DNA of 64,000 nt, taken from contig LYSZ01000013.1 in the NCBI GenBank assembly GCA_001657385.1, positions 97,451 to 161,450 of the forward strand. The letters run 5' to 3'. Positions within the stretch are counted from its first letter, which is position 1. Every line of letters starts with the position of its first letter. Positions 25,055-33,014 of the stretch are shown piece by piece. Below the pieces are notes generated by a model, which was not told the origin of the DNA, searched no databases, and saw only the letters and a program-made list of their open reading frames with translations. The translations under genes were made by a program, and so were the position numbers. This DNA comes from Parvularcula sp. BBD 1991-13 (GTDB lineage: Bacteria; Pseudomonadota; Alphaproteobacteria; Caulobacterales; Parvularculaceae).

Positions 25055-25753
25055 TTACTCTTTCCTGGTCAGCAGCGGCGCCGCGGCCGGCGCGACAAGC
25101 GGCCTCGCGCCGGTGAAAAGGGTGAGGCGCACGCCGCCGCGCCCGGTTGCGCCGTCGCGAAGCGCCGGCGGGGCGAGCGTGACCGGCAGCGGCGGGCGCG
25201 CGTCCTGCGCCGGCTCCCGGCCTAGCCGCTCCAGCGCCGCGGCGATCTTCTTTCCGTAGGCGGCGCCTTTGTCCGTGTGGCGCGAATGGTAGCTGTTGAC
25301 CGCGGCGTTCCAGTCGCCGAGTTCCCCGTGAAGCCGGGTGAGAAACGATGCGGCGTAGGCCGCGCCCGCCGCCGGCTCGAACATGGCGAAGGGCGTATCG
25401 AAGGCGCCGCCGTGCCATCTGGTGTTGATCTGGAAACAGCCGATGTCGATCGAGTCGGCGCCGCGATTTTTCCTTTCACGGACGAAGCTTTCCGCCTGCG
25501 CCCTGGTGTCGAAATAACGACCCTTGCCGGCGATATTCACGGTCCACGGCCAGGCGACGGTCTCGCCATGGCGATAGCGCCCGGTTTCGACGAGCGAAAT
25601 CGCCTGCAACAGGCCGGGCGGAATTGCAAAGCGCTGTTCCGCCTGACGCGCGGCTGTCCGGCAGGCCGATGCGGCGTCGGCGTGGGCCGCGGCCGGCATG
25701 AAGGCGGACGCCGCCGCCACAACAATCAGCAACAGGATCGTCGAGAAACGCAT
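25055..25753 (-). CDS. SLT-domain lytic transglycosylase embedded in the flagellar export operon
   Basis: A 232-residue secreted protein with a signal peptide (about residues 1-25, ending HADA). The SLT domain has the catalytic glutamate in AISLVETGRY, then IDIGCFQINTRWHGGAF and WNAAVNSYHSR, all typical of family 1 lysozyme-like transglycosylases. A Pro-rich C-terminal extension of about 50 residues follows. Lying between fliQ and flhA, it probably opens peptidoglycan for the flagellar rod. FlgJ in this window lacks its muramidase domain, so this enzyme is the likely functional substitute, comparable with the flagellar SltF of Rhodobacter. Confidence 0.88.
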   Translation of the reverse strand: MRFSTILLLIVVAAASAFMPAAAHADAASACRTAARQAEQRFAIPPGLLQAISLVETGRYRHGETVAWPWTVNIAGKGRYFDTRAQAESFVRERKNRGADSIDIGCFQINTRWHGGAFDTPFAMFEPAAGAAYAASFLTRLHGELGDWNAAVNSYHSRHTDKGAAYGKKIAAALERLGREPAQDARPPLPVTLAPPALRDGATGRGGVRLTLFTGARPLVAPAAAPLLTRKE

Positions 25754-25756
25754 GGC

Positions 25757-26020
25757 TTATCCCGATACATACTTGACGACGCTGTCATTGAACAGGGTCA
25801 GGATTAACTGGATTGCGAAATTCGCGGACAGGGTGAAGGCGATCAGCATGGCGACCAGTTTCGGTACGAATGTGAGCGTCAGCTCCTGGATCGAGGTCAG
25901 CGCCTGCAACAGGCCGATGACGATGCCCACGACCAGCGCGGTGATCAGCATCGGCGAGGCGATCCACACGGCGCCCCACAGATATTCGCCCAGGACGGTA
26001 AGGATATCGGCGTCAGACAT
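25757..26020 (-). CDS. fliQ: Flagellar export gate protein FliQ
   Basis: An 87-residue protein with two membrane helices (about residues 15-40 and 50-78). The core LITALVVGIVIGLLQALTSIQE followed by LTFVPKLVAMLIAF is the FliQ signature. FliQ contributes several copies to the FliP-FliQ-FliR export gate. It sits 25 bp downstream of fliE and 3 bp upstream of the lytic transglycosylase gene, within one operon. Length and sequence match the family. Confidence 0.96.
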   Translation of the reverse strand: MSDADILTVLGEYLWGAVWIASPMLITALVVGIVIGLLQALTSIQELTLTFVPKLVAMLIAFTLSANFAIQLILTLFNDSVVKYVSG

Positions 26021-26045
26021 TCTGTCATCGACCCTTCTGAAACGG

Positions 26046-26384
26046 TTAAATCGGCATACGGAGAAGTTCTTGGTAAGCTTCGACGACGCGGTTGCGCAGC
26101 GTCACCGCCGTTTCCACGGCCATTTCCGCCGCGGCCATCGCCTCGACGACGGAATGCGGGTCCGCCTCGCCGGTCATGAACGCCGCGGCGGCGGTTTCGC
26201 TTTTCGCCACCGTGTCCGCGACGGTCTTGACCGCGTTCAGCGGCTGGAAGCCCGCGTCGTCGCCGCCCGCCGCGCTTGCCGGGGCGCCGGCGGCCTTGCC
26301 GGCCTTCGCCGCGTCCACGCCGGCGCTCAGGGTTTTCTGCGCCGCGCCGTAGGTTTTCATCGCGTTGAATGCGTTGATATCCAT
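26046..26384 (-). CDS. fliE: Flagellar hook-basal body adaptor FliE
   Basis: A 112-residue protein ending in the conserved helix PHSVVEAMAAAEMAVETAVTLRNRVVEAYQELLRMPI. The family uses this region to link the MS ring and export gate to the rod. The N-terminal part is Ala/Gly-rich and variable. FliE is among the first exported substrates. It lies 11 bp downstream of flgC and is read with flgB, flgC and fliQ, the usual order in alphaproteobacteria. Confidence 0.93.
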   Translation of the reverse strand: MDINAFNAMKTYGAAQKTLSAGVDAAKAGKAAGAPASAAGGDDAGFQPLNAVKTVADTVAKSETAAAAFMTGEADPHSVVEAMAAAEMAVETAVTLRNRVVEAYQELLRMPI

Positions 26385-26395
26385 TGTCGTCGCTC

Positions 26396-26788
26396 CTATC
26401 GTCTCAGGATATCCATGAGGCTTGAATACATCTGCCGCGCCTGCTGGAAGGTCGCCAGATTCGCCTCATAGGACCGGTTCGCCTCGCGGCCGTCCGCCAT
26501 TTCCATCATCAGACTGACATTGGAAAGCTCCACATGCCCGCTTTCATCCGCCATTGGATGAGCCGGATTGTAAACGCGCTCCAGCTTCGACCGGTCGAGA
26601 CCGACACGGTCCACCTTGACAAGGTTCATGTCGCGTTCGCGGTTATAGGCGTTGTCGAAGCTGACGGTCTTGCGGTGGAAACCGGGCGTGTCCTTGTTGG
26701 CGATGTTCTCGCTGATCACGCGCATGCGGAAGCCCTGGGCCTGCATTCCGCTTGCAGCGGCGTTCATGGAATTTGCGAAGGAATTCAC
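26396..26788 (-). CDS. flgC: Flagellar proximal rod protein FlgC
   Basis: A 130-residue rod protein with the N-terminal flagellar rod motif GMQAQGFRMRVISENIANKDTPGF and a C-terminal helix with VSLMMEMADGREANRSYEANLATFQQARQM. It polymerises with FlgB and FlgF in the periplasmic rod. A strong ribosome site (GGGAGGG) lies just upstream, directly after the end of flgB (13 bp). The sequence looks intact, unlike the neighbouring flgB. Confidence 0.96.
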   Translation of the reverse strand: MNSFANSMNAAASGMQAQGFRMRVISENIANKDTPGFHRKTVSFDNAYNRERDMNLVKVDRVGLDRSKLERVYNPAHPMADESGHVELSNVSLMMEMADGREANRSYEANLATFQQARQMYSSLMDILRR

Positions 26789-26801
26789 AGGTTAACCCTC
26801 C

Positions 26802-27179
26802 CTATACGTTCCGTCCAAGCGCCATGCGCATGATGTTTATGGACTTGCGGTAAATGGCGGTCGCGGCTTCGTGCTGCTGCTGCGCGTCCACGCTGCGCAT
26901 CATCTGGTCTTCGATGGAGACGGTGTTGCCGTTCGGGGACGCGGCGCCGGGGATGTCGACAAGCTCCGTACGCTACGGGTCGCGGCCTTGCGCGCCATGG
27001 GGCTTGAGGTCGTCGCGGGCGGCCATGCGAGCGTAGCTGTCGGCGAAGGATTGGAGGTCTTTCGCCTTGTAGCCCGCCGTATCCGCATTCGCGATATTCT
27101 GCGAGATCACCTGATGGCGGTCGGCGGCGTGGCGCGCCATGGCCGAGGCCATTTTCAAAATATCAATCGAGTTCAGCAT
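26802..27179 (-). pseudogene. flgB: Flagellar proximal rod protein FlgB interrupted by an in-frame TAG
   Basis: The reading frame starts at ATG 27179 with the rod motif HRQVISQNIANADTAGYKAKDL-like sequence, but codon 69 is TAG (forward CTA at 26973-26975), after GAQGRDP. Beyond it, in the same frame, the C-terminal half is perfectly conserved: RTELVDIPGAASPNGNTVS, then IEDQMMRSVDAQQQHEAATA and IYRKSINIMRMALGRNV, with a stop at 26802-26804. Restored length is 125 residues, normal for FlgB. One base change would explain the lesion. FlgB is an essential rod subunit. Options are a true nonsense mutation, a sequence error or readthrough. Confidence 0.93.
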
Positions 27180-27210
27180 TCTGCCGACGTCCTGTTAAGG
27201 ATTACGGTTT

Positions 27211-28671
27211 ATGAAGATGAAGAGAAAAGTTGAATATAAAATTAACCATGGCGGCCGCCCGATGACCATCAACCTTACCGACCTCGCCAAGGGCGCTTTC
27301 GACGCCGTCGACGCGCATCATGTCTGGGGTCGCGTGGCGGCCATCGACGGCGGCGTCGTTCACGTCACGGGCCTGTCGGGGCTGGCGCGCATCGGCGACC
27401 GGATACTGATCGCGGCGAAAGACGGCGACGCGCCCGCGCAAGCCTCCGGTCAAATGCCCGGCCAGGCGAGTGATCAGGCGAGCGGCTGCGTGGCCGGCGA
27501 AGTCATCGCCATGCGCAGCGACGAATTGCTGGTGATGCCCGAAGCGTCCCTCAGCGGCATGTCTCCCGGGGACCGCGCCTACCTGCGGGCGGAAAGCGAC
27601 GTATTCCCCAGCGAGGAATGGATCGGGGAGGTTTTATCATCCGACGGAACGTTTTTCGACGGACGGCGCACGCCGAAGGGCGAACGGCCCATGGCGCTCA
27701 ACCCGGCGCCGACGCCGGCGACGGCGCGGCGCGGCCTCGGCGCGCGGCTCGACACGGGCCTCGCCCCGTTCGATACTTTCCTGCCGATCTGCCGTGGTCA
27801 GCGCATCGGGCTGTTCGCCGGGTCGGGCGTGGGCAAATCCTCGCTGATCGCCGCGCTTGCGCAAGGCGTAGACGCCGACATCGTGATCGTCGCCCTGATC
27901 GGCGAACGCAGCCGGGAGGTGCGCGAATTCGCCGAGGGCGTGTTCAGGACCAAGAGCGGCGCGCGGGCGATCATCGTCGCCTCGACCTGCGACGAGCCGG
28001 CGCCGGCGAAGCGCCGCGGGGCGCTGCTCGCCATGACGGCGGCGGAATATTTCCGCGATCAGGGCCTGCATGTCCTGTTGCTTTTCGATTCCATCACGCG
28101 GTTCGCGGATGCGCATCGCGAGATCGCGCTGACCGCAGGGGAGACGCCGTCGTTGCGCGCTTACCCGCCGTCGACGTTCCGCGCCGTCGCCTCGCTCGCG
28201 GAGCGCACCGGGCCGGGGCTTGAAGGCGAAGACGGCGCGGGCGGCGATATCACGGCGGTTTTCAGCGTCCTGGTCGCCGGCTCCGACATGGACGAGCCCG
28301 TCGCCGACATGGTGCGGGGCATTCTCGACGGCCATGTGGTGCTCGATCGCGATATCGCCGAACGTGGACGGTTTCCCGCCATCAATGTCCGGCGCAGCGT
28401 CTCGCGCAGCCTGCCGCACGCGGCGAGCGATGAAGAAAACGCAACTCTCCTGGAGGCGCGCCGCCTCATCGCCGCTTATGACGACGCGGCGGCGATGATC
28501 CAGACCGGACTTTACGCGCGCGGGTCCGATCCGGTGATCGACCGCGCCCTGACGGCCTGGCCGGGCCTCGACGCATTCGTGTCGGAAACCTCGCCGACCT
28601 GCAAGGAGAGCTTCGCCAGGCTGAACGCGGTTCTGAACGCCGCTTCGGGCGACGGTCCTAACGGGAACTAG
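27211..28671 (+). CDS. fliI: Flagellum-specific export ATPase FliI
   Basis: A 486-residue F1-beta-like ATPase. ATG 27211 has AAGGA 9 bp upstream; a second candidate at 27262 (MTINLTDL) fits the family start better. Walker A is FAGSGVGKSS, followed by ALIGERSREVREF and Walker B HVLLLFDSITRFA; the family TPSLRAYPPSTF segment also follows. FliI forms a hexamer with FliH and FliJ at the export gate. Residues of about 72-92 form a Gln/Ala/Gly-rich insertion built of four-residue repeats, absent from most homologues. It is divergent from flgB with only 31 bp between starts. Confidence 0.95.
   Translation: MKMKRKVEYKINHGGRPMTINLTDLAKGAFDAVDAHHVWGRVAAIDGGVVHVTGLSGLARIGDRILIAAKDGDAPAQASGQMPGQASDQASGCVAGEVIAMRSDELLVMPEASLSGMSPGDRAYLRAESDVFPSEEWIGEVLSSDGTFFDGRRTPKGERPMALNPAPTPATARRGLGARLDTGLAPFDTFLPICRGQRIGLFAGSGVGKSSLIAALAQGVDADIVIVALIGERSREVREFAEGVFRTKSGARAIIVASTCDEPAPAKRRGALLAMTAAEYFRDQGLHVLLLFDSITRFADAHREIALTAGETPSLRAYPPSTFRAVASLAERTGPGLEGEDGAGGDITAVFSVLVAGSDMDEPVADMVRGILDGHVVLDRDIAERGRFPAINVRRSVSRSLPHAASDEENATLLEARRLIAAYDDAAAMIQTGLYARGSDPVIDRALTAWPGLDAFVSETSPTCKESFARLNAVLNAASGDGPNGN
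27439..27486 (+). repeat. Degenerate 12-bp in-frame repeat in fliI
   Basis: Four 12-bp units (27439, 27451, 27463, 27475), each beginning CA(A/G), encode QASG-QMPG-QASD-QASG in the N-terminal domain of FliI. The last two units share CAGGCGAG. The array sits in a surface loop position where an insertion should be tolerated. Confidence 0.7.
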
Positions 28672-28720
28672 GGGCGGCGCTTGCCCAGGCGCGGCGATCA
28701 ACGCTCGTGCGGGCGGCGGA

Positions 28721-29560
28721 TCAGAATTGCGACAGGAAGAGGTTCTGGCTGCTCACCGCGCCGAGCGCGCTGCTTTGCAACAACGTCAGCGCGCCGATGC
28801 CCGGGGTCAGCGCGCCGGGTCCGCTTTCAAGCTGGCGGTTCAGGAAAAAACGGCGGATGATCTGGTTCACATTGTCCGGGTCGCTGAAAATCGCCGGCGA
28901 AGACGAACCGAAGACGCTGAGCGCGCGGTCCGCGAAAAATTCCTGCTGCTGATCGATATCGACCTGCGAGGCTTCTGACGGTATGTTAAGCGCCGTCGCC
29001 GCCAATTCCCGCAGCGGCGGGCTGCCCATGATCCGGAACCAGGCGGCGCGCTCGCTCTGTTCGGCGAGGGCCGCGATATCGCCGATTTCGCGGCGAAAGT
29101 TCATGGCGACGCGCATATCGGAATCCACGTCGCCGACGGCGCGTTCGAATTCAAGCGTTTTGTATCGCGCAATGATGTCTTCACGGAACGCTTCGCTGGA
29201 AACGTCCGGATCGGTCAGATTGCCGTAGCTGAACACCTCCGCCATTTCCTGAAACCGCGGGTCGTTGAGGCGATTGGCGAAGGAGGTGGTGACGAGGGTG
29301 CCGCCTTCGAGAATCTTCTGGATGAATGCGCCCTTGTTGATTTCGTCGCTTAGCCCGAAAGCGCCGAGCGCGACGCCGAGAAGCCGCCGGTCGCCGACGA
29401 GCGCTTCGGCGCTGGTGGCGTTCGCGATGTTCTCGCGGAAATACTCGATTTCCCGTTCGATGACGGGGGAGTTTTCAAACTGCTCGCGTTGCCGCGCTTC
29501 GCTGTTTTCCAACACGCGCCAGCCCAGATATCCTCCCGTGCCGATGATAGGTTGGAACAT
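28721..29560 (-). CDS. DUF1217 flagellar-associated protein
   Basis: A 279-residue protein of the DUF1217 family, alphaproteobacterial and found in flagellar clusters. Key stretches are FRENIANATSAEALVGDRRLLGVALGAFGL near the N-terminus and SFANRLNDPRFQEMAEVFSYG in the middle. The C-terminal NVNQIIRRFFLNRQLESGPG and SSALGAVSSQNL recall flagellin-like ends. No signal peptide is visible, so if exported it would use the flagellar route. The exact role is unknown to me. It is 9 bp downstream of flbT, ending the flagellin-flaF-flbT run. Confidence 0.88.
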   Translation of the reverse strand: MFQPIIGTGGYLGWRVLENSEARQREQFENSPVIEREIEYFRENIANATSAEALVGDRRLLGVALGAFGLSDEINKGAFIQKILEGGTLVTTSFANRLNDPRFQEMAEVFSYGNLTDPDVSSEAFREDIIARYKTLEFERAVGDVDSDMRVAMNFRREIGDIAALAEQSERAAWFRIMGSPPLRELAATALNIPSEASQVDIDQQQEFFADRALSVFGSSSPAIFSDPDNVNQIIRRFFLNRQLESGPGALTPGIGALTLLQSSALGAVSSQNLFLSQF

Positions 29561-29569
29561 GGCGTCGCC

Positions 29570-30019
29570 TCAGGTCAGCCGTTCGTTCGCACGCTTCGCT
29601 TCGGCGTTCGATTTCATCCGGGCGTAGAGCAGCAGTTTTTCCTCATGAGGAAGAATGGACTTCAGCGCCCGCAGCACCCGGTAGTATTCCTTGTTGTCGA
29701 GATGGATCTGCGCGTTGGCGATCTGTTCGCGATGCTCCTGTTCGGTGAGCGCGTCGTAAAGCTGACGCAGGCCTTCCTGAAGTTCCGGAGTTGCAACGTC
29801 TGCGGACAGGTCGCCCGTGACGATGAGCTGCGCGACATAGTAAAGCCGCTTGACCGGGGTGTTCGCCTCGCTCGGATGCATGGCGTCGCGCAGGCGCAGG
29901 ATATTGGCGCCGTCGGATTTGACCCTCAGTTTGGCGCGCTTCTCGCCGTTCTCGAGGATGCATCCGTTGATGAGAAACTTCTCATGCGGGCGAAGCCGGA
30001 TAATCAGTCCACCGCTCAT
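29570..30019 (-). CDS. flbT: Flagellin post-transcriptional regulator FlbT
   Basis: A 149-residue protein with the FlbT sequence pattern (LRPHEKFLINGCILENGEKRAKLRV and SVARLYY-like TPVKRLYYVAQLIVTGD). In Caulobacter FlbT binds the flagellin 5' untranslated RNA and promotes its decay until the hook is complete, acting with FlaF. Its start overlaps the flaF stop by 4 bp (ATGA at 30016-30019), which fits joint production. The flagellin gene lies two genes upstream, so a feedback loop on the 5' leader at 32028 onward is plausible. Confidence 0.95.
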   Translation of the reverse strand: MSGGLIIRLRPHEKFLINGCILENGEKRAKLRVKSDGANILRLRDAMHPSEANTPVKRLYYVAQLIVTGDLSADVATPELQEGLRQLYDALTEQEHREQIANAQIHLDNKEYYRVLRALKSILPHEEKLLLYARMKSNAEAKRANERLT

Positions 30020-30420
30020 GCCGAACTCTCTTTCTGTTCTTCCTGAAGAGCGGACTGGGCGCGCAGGCCGCGCATCACGGACTTGTTGATGTCGATGAGA
30101 ACGCTTGGATCGTCGGTCTCGCCGGCGTGGATTCTCGCCGTGTGGTGGCGCGTGAATTCGGAAAGATAAAACAGGTTTGCGCGCAAATCGGCCGGCAACG
30201 GATTGTTTTCATTCGCCACCTCGACGGCTAGCACGCGCCAGAGCTGGAGATTGTTGAACAGCGCTTCCTGTTTGCGGACGAAATAGTCGATCGCGGACTT
30301 GTCCAGCGTCGACAGGGCGCGCGTGACATGGGCGAACGCCTGGTACTCGATATTCTTGTCGTTGCCGGTGGATTTGGCTGATGCGCCGTAGCTTTGCTGC
30401 GCCAATGACGTTTCTATCAT
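30016..30420 (-). CDS. flaF: Flagellin assembly/regulatory protein FlaF
   Basis: A 134-residue helical protein with the family pattern EYQAFAHVTRALSTLD near the N-terminus, FNNLQLWRVLAVEVANENNPLP and RANLFYLSEFTRHHTARI. FlaF acts as an export chaperone or positive factor for flagellin and interacts with FlbT in Caulobacter. It lies 89 bp downstream of the flagellin gene, separated from it by a strong hairpin, and overlaps flbT by 4 bp. Confidence 0.95.
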   Translation of the reverse strand: MIETSLAQQSYGASAKSTGNDKNIEYQAFAHVTRALSTLDKSAIDYFVRKQEALFNNLQLWRVLAVEVANENNPLPADLRANLFYLSEFTRHHTARIHAGETDDPSVLIDINKSVMRGLRAQSALQEEQKESSA

Positions 30421-30469
30421 TGTATCTTGCCTTCTTTCATTCCTTCTGAATGACGATGATGATGAGAAC

Positions 30470-30499
30470 GACCGGGAGCGGAAGATCCCGCTCCCGGTC
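30470..30499 (-). terminator. Strong hairpin directly after the flagellin stop
   Basis: GACCGGGAGCGG (30470-30481) pairs perfectly with CCGCTCCCGGTC (30488-30499) around a 6-nt loop, 10 bp beyond the flagellin stop on the minus strand. It is not followed by a clean T-run (GTTCTCATC). It may therefore be a partial terminator or an mRNA 3'-end stabiliser that sets flagellin expression far above flaF-flbT. Confidence 0.7.
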
Positions 30500-30509
30500 A
30501 GGGATCAGT

Positions 30510-32027
30510 TTAACGGAACAGACCCAGAAGCGTCTGCGGACGCTGGTTGGCGATCGACAGCGCCTGAACGCCCAGCTGCTGCTGCACCTGCAGCGACTGG
30601 AGACGGGCCGAGGCTTCTTCAAGATCGGCTTCGACAAGGGCGCCGATGCCCGACTTCAGGGAGTCGGTCAGCGTCTTGACGAATTCGTTCTGAATGTCGA
30701 TCCGCTTTTGCGCGGAACCGAACCCTGCTGCGGCGTCGATGCCGACGTCGATCAGGCTCTCGATGCTGGTGAGAGCGGCCGCCGCGCCGGCGGAAGTCGT
30801 CACGTCGATGTCCGAAACGCCGGCAAGCGACGAGGTTGTGGCCGCAACCACCGCACCCGTCGCAGCGACGGTCGAGGAATCGAGGTTCGCGAAGCTGATC
30901 GTGGCGCCGGAAACGCTCGCCGTCAGCGTGGACGGAAGCGCGCCGCCGTTGATCGCGGTGTTGAGGCCGGCGGCGACTTCGTTGATGCCGTCGCCGGAGA
31001 AGGCGCGGTAGTTGTAGGTCGTGCCGGCGACAGCGACCGAGTACAGCTCGCCCGCCGTGACGGTGCCGCTGACCACGATGTCGCCGGTGCCCGGCGTCGT
31101 CGCCGGCGTGGCCGGGGTTTGCGCTGCGACTTCCGTGGCGCTGCCGGCGGCGGTGAACGTGCCCGACGCGGAGTTCGTCGCGACGCCGACGCTGACGGCG
31201 GAGCTGTTGGCGTTGTTGATCGTCAGAACGCCGCCGGTTACGGAAACCGTGATGCCCGCATAGGCCGGGTTGCTGCCGGAGATCTTGGCGTTGATGGCCG
31301 TTTCCAGCGCCGTCGCGATGGCGCCGGCCGTTTCCGGCGTCGATCCGTCGGTGGTGAAGGTGGTGGCGTCGCCGCCGATGGTCACCGTGAAGTCTTCGCT
31401 GGTGCCGATCGTGCCGCCGATGGTGAGGTCGAGGGTGCCGTCAACGGCGGCCGAGCCGCCGGTGCCCGCGCCGACCGTGACGCTGGCGGTGATGCCGCCG
31501 GTGAGCGCAAGCGCTGCGCCGCCGGTAATCGACAGGTCGTTCCGGGCGACGGAGATGTCGGAGGTCGACACCGTGCCATCGGCCGCGCGGTTCAGCGACG
31601 ACAGGATCGTGATGTCGTCCGTACCCTTCAGAAGGTTCAGGCCGTTGAACTGAGCGGCGTCGACGATCGTGGTGATCTGCGATTCGAGCTGATCGATGTC
31701 GGTCTGGATCTTGGAGCGGTCGACGTTGTCTTCCTGCGCCGAGACGATCAGCGCCTTCATGTCCTGAAGCAGTTCGGTGACTTGTTCCGCCGCGCCGCGC
31801 GCAACGCCCACCGTGGAGGCGCCGAGGTCGAGCGACGAGGAGATCGCCTCGAAGCCGTCGACGTCCGACTGCATGACCGTCGACACGGCCCAGATCGCGG
31901 CGTTATCGCGCGAGTTCGACACGCTTTTACCGGTTGAAATTTCCTGCTGCACCATGGTCAGACCCTTGTTGATCTGGCGCAAGGTGTTCAGCGCTACCAT
32001 CGAGCTTTCGTTTGTAAGCAATCCCAT
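30510..32027 (-). CDS. fliC: Flagellin
   Basis: A 505-residue flagellin with AAGGA 7 bp before ATG 32027. The conserved N-terminal D0/D1 region runs from MGLLTNESSMVALNTLRQIN to about residue 140. The C-terminal region has SSLAGVSDIDVTTSAGAAAALT, FGSAQKRIDIQNEF and ends VQALSIANQRPQTLLGLFR. The central ~250 residues are Ala/Gly/Thr/Val-rich beta domain sequence with several imperfect repeats and would be exposed on the filament surface. The gene leads a flagellin-flaF-flbT-DUF1217 cluster. It is the only flagellin gene in the window. Confidence 0.95.
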   Translation of the reverse strand: MGLLTNESSMVALNTLRQINKGLTMVQQEISTGKSVSNSRDNAAIWAVSTVMQSDVDGFEAISSSLDLGASTVGVARGAAEQVTELLQDMKALIVSAQEDNVDRSKIQTDIDQLESQITTIVDAAQFNGLNLLKGTDDITILSSLNRAADGTVSTSDISVARNDLSITGGAALALTGGITASVTVGAGTGGSAAVDGTLDLTIGGTIGTSEDFTVTIGGDATTFTTDGSTPETAGAIATALETAINAKISGSNPAYAGITVSVTGGVLTINNANSSAVSVGVATNSASGTFTAAGSATEVAAQTPATPATTPGTGDIVVSGTVTAGELYSVAVAGTTYNYRAFSGDGINEVAAGLNTAINGGALPSTLTASVSGATISFANLDSSTVAATGAVVAATTSSLAGVSDIDVTTSAGAAAALTSIESLIDVGIDAAAGFGSAQKRIDIQNEFVKTLTDSLKSGIGALVEADLEEASARLQSLQVQQQLGVQALSIANQRPQTLLGLFR

Positions 32028-32214
32028 GTTCTATGTCCTTTAAACGCTATTGCTGTGCTAGTGCACTGTTACTTTGCCCGACCTGGCTTTGCCGACGGTT
32101 TGGGAATGTCATCGTTCTGACGTAGGCGAGGGGGGTTCTGCCGCCCTTGCAACGATCGCTTCGGATAGTTAGTCGTTAGCTTAGATATGATGAGATAAAT
32201 TTAGGTTAATTTGC
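32028..32214 (-). promoter_or_regulatory. Flagellin leader and promoter region with a CtrA-like site
   Basis: This 187-bp gap upstream of flagellin has lower G+C than its neighbours. On the minus strand TTAA-N7-TTATC (forward 32194-32209) matches eight of nine fixed positions of the CtrA box TTAA-N7-TTAAC. The long leader is a plausible FlbT target. No sigma-54 (GG-N10-GC) or clear sigma-28 element was found by eye. Confidence 0.35.
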
Positions 32215-32601
32215 TCAGGCCATTTTGTGGCGCGTCACCTCGAAATCGTGGGTGCGGAGTTTCTCGCCGTCATGGGTGTAGGCGCCGACCATGGTTTCCC
32301 GGTTCGCCATCCGGCGCAGGCGCGCCTGCGCGGCGGCGGCGCCGGCCTTGGCGGAGGCCAGCAGCTTGGCGTTCTCCTGCGCCGTGGTCCTGATGTATTC
32401 GATTGTACCAAGATGGGATTTGAAAATCCGCGCCGCGTCCGGCGCCGCGAGGCGGCGCTCCAGGATCGCCATGTAGTGCGCCTTGCGCTCGGCGATTTTC
32501 GGCAGGTCCTTGTAATCGCCGGCCAGCAGGCGGTCTTTCTCAAGCGTCAGCGCCTCGGTCAGGCTTGAGAAAAGGACTTCAATAGGCGTCGCCGGATCCA
32601 T
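32215..32601 (-). CDS. FlgN-like flagellar export chaperone
   Basis: A 128-residue predicted helical protein (LFSSLTEALTLEKDRLLAGDYKDLPKIAERKAHYMAILERRL), the coiled-coil pattern of FlgN family proteins that chaperone the hook-filament junction proteins FlgK and FlgL. The C-terminal part contains RLRRMANRETMVGAYTHDGEKLR, close to FlgN-like alphaproteobacterial proteins. The start overlaps flgJ by 23 bp in a different frame. The flgK and flgL genes are present elsewhere in the window. Assignment is by pattern and context. Confidence 0.7.
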   Translation of the reverse strand: MDPATPIEVLFSSLTEALTLEKDRLLAGDYKDLPKIAERKAHYMAILERRLAAPDAARIFKSHLGTIEYIRTTAQENAKLLASAKAGAAAAQARLRRMANRETMVGAYTHDGEKLRTHDFEVTRHKMA

Positions 32602-32917
32602 GGCTCTGGTCTTTCTCTAACAGTTGCTGGTAAATTTCCTCGGCCAGTCCGAACCCGCCATCCTCAACAAGTTCGTTGGCGTATTGTTCCGTCAGCATGC
32701 TTGCGAAGGCTTCGCCGCCGAATTTGCCGCCGCCGCCGGTGAGGGCTTCGGTCAGGCCGGCGTGTTTCAGCATCTGACCGACAAACACCGCCTCGAAGGC
32801 GCGCGCCTGTTCCCTGAGCTGAGCGTCGCGCGCGGCGTCGTCCGGCGTCTGCGTCGATTTTGGCGATGACATCGCGGGCGAAGCCGCGGCGGGGGACGAA
32901 AGGGCGGGCGTTTCCAT
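32579..32917 (-). CDS. flgJ: Rod-binding protein FlgJ, N-terminal domain only
   Basis: A 112-residue protein with the rod-binding domain motif LREQARAFEAVFVGQMLKHAGLTEA and the glycine-rich FGGEAFASMLTEQYANELV. It caps the growing rod. Unlike the enterobacterial protein, there is no C-terminal muramidase domain, which is usual in alphaproteobacteria; the SLT protein encoded at 25055-25753 probably supplies that activity. The first ~30 residues are Ser/Pro/Ala-rich and likely disordered. Divergent from fliK, with 97 bp between starts. Confidence 0.88.
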   Translation of the reverse strand: METPALSSPAAASPAMSSPKSTQTPDDAARDAQLREQARAFEAVFVGQMLKHAGLTEALTGGGGKFGGEAFASMLTEQYANELVEDGGFGLAEEIYQQLLEKDQSHGSGDAY

Positions 32918-32985
32918 TCTGGCGCGTCAACCTTGTTGCATTCTGCAGGGCAAACTCTTGGTAAGGAATTTGTGTCATATTGCGC

Positions 32986-33001
32986 CTAATAATAGTTTAA
33001 G
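32986..33001 (+). promoter_or_regulatory. CtrA-like site upstream of fliK
   Basis: CTAA-N7-TTAAG matches seven of nine fixed positions of TTAA-N7-TTAAC and ends 13 bp before ATG 33015. The spacing to the start codon equals that of the fliF candidate site. The match is weak on its own. Confidence 0.3.
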
Positions 33002-33014
33002 AGCAGAAAGCTTG

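Noticed and set aside
26973..26975. Pyrrolysine or programmed amber recoding in flgB
   Set aside because: No supporting element or tRNA is visible, flgB itself ends in TAG, and many other genes here stop at TAG. Kept only as an option in the finding.
30450..31937. A 495-codon plus-strand frame opposite flagellin
   Set aside because: It is a composition shadow, with no motifs, over an unmistakable flagellin.
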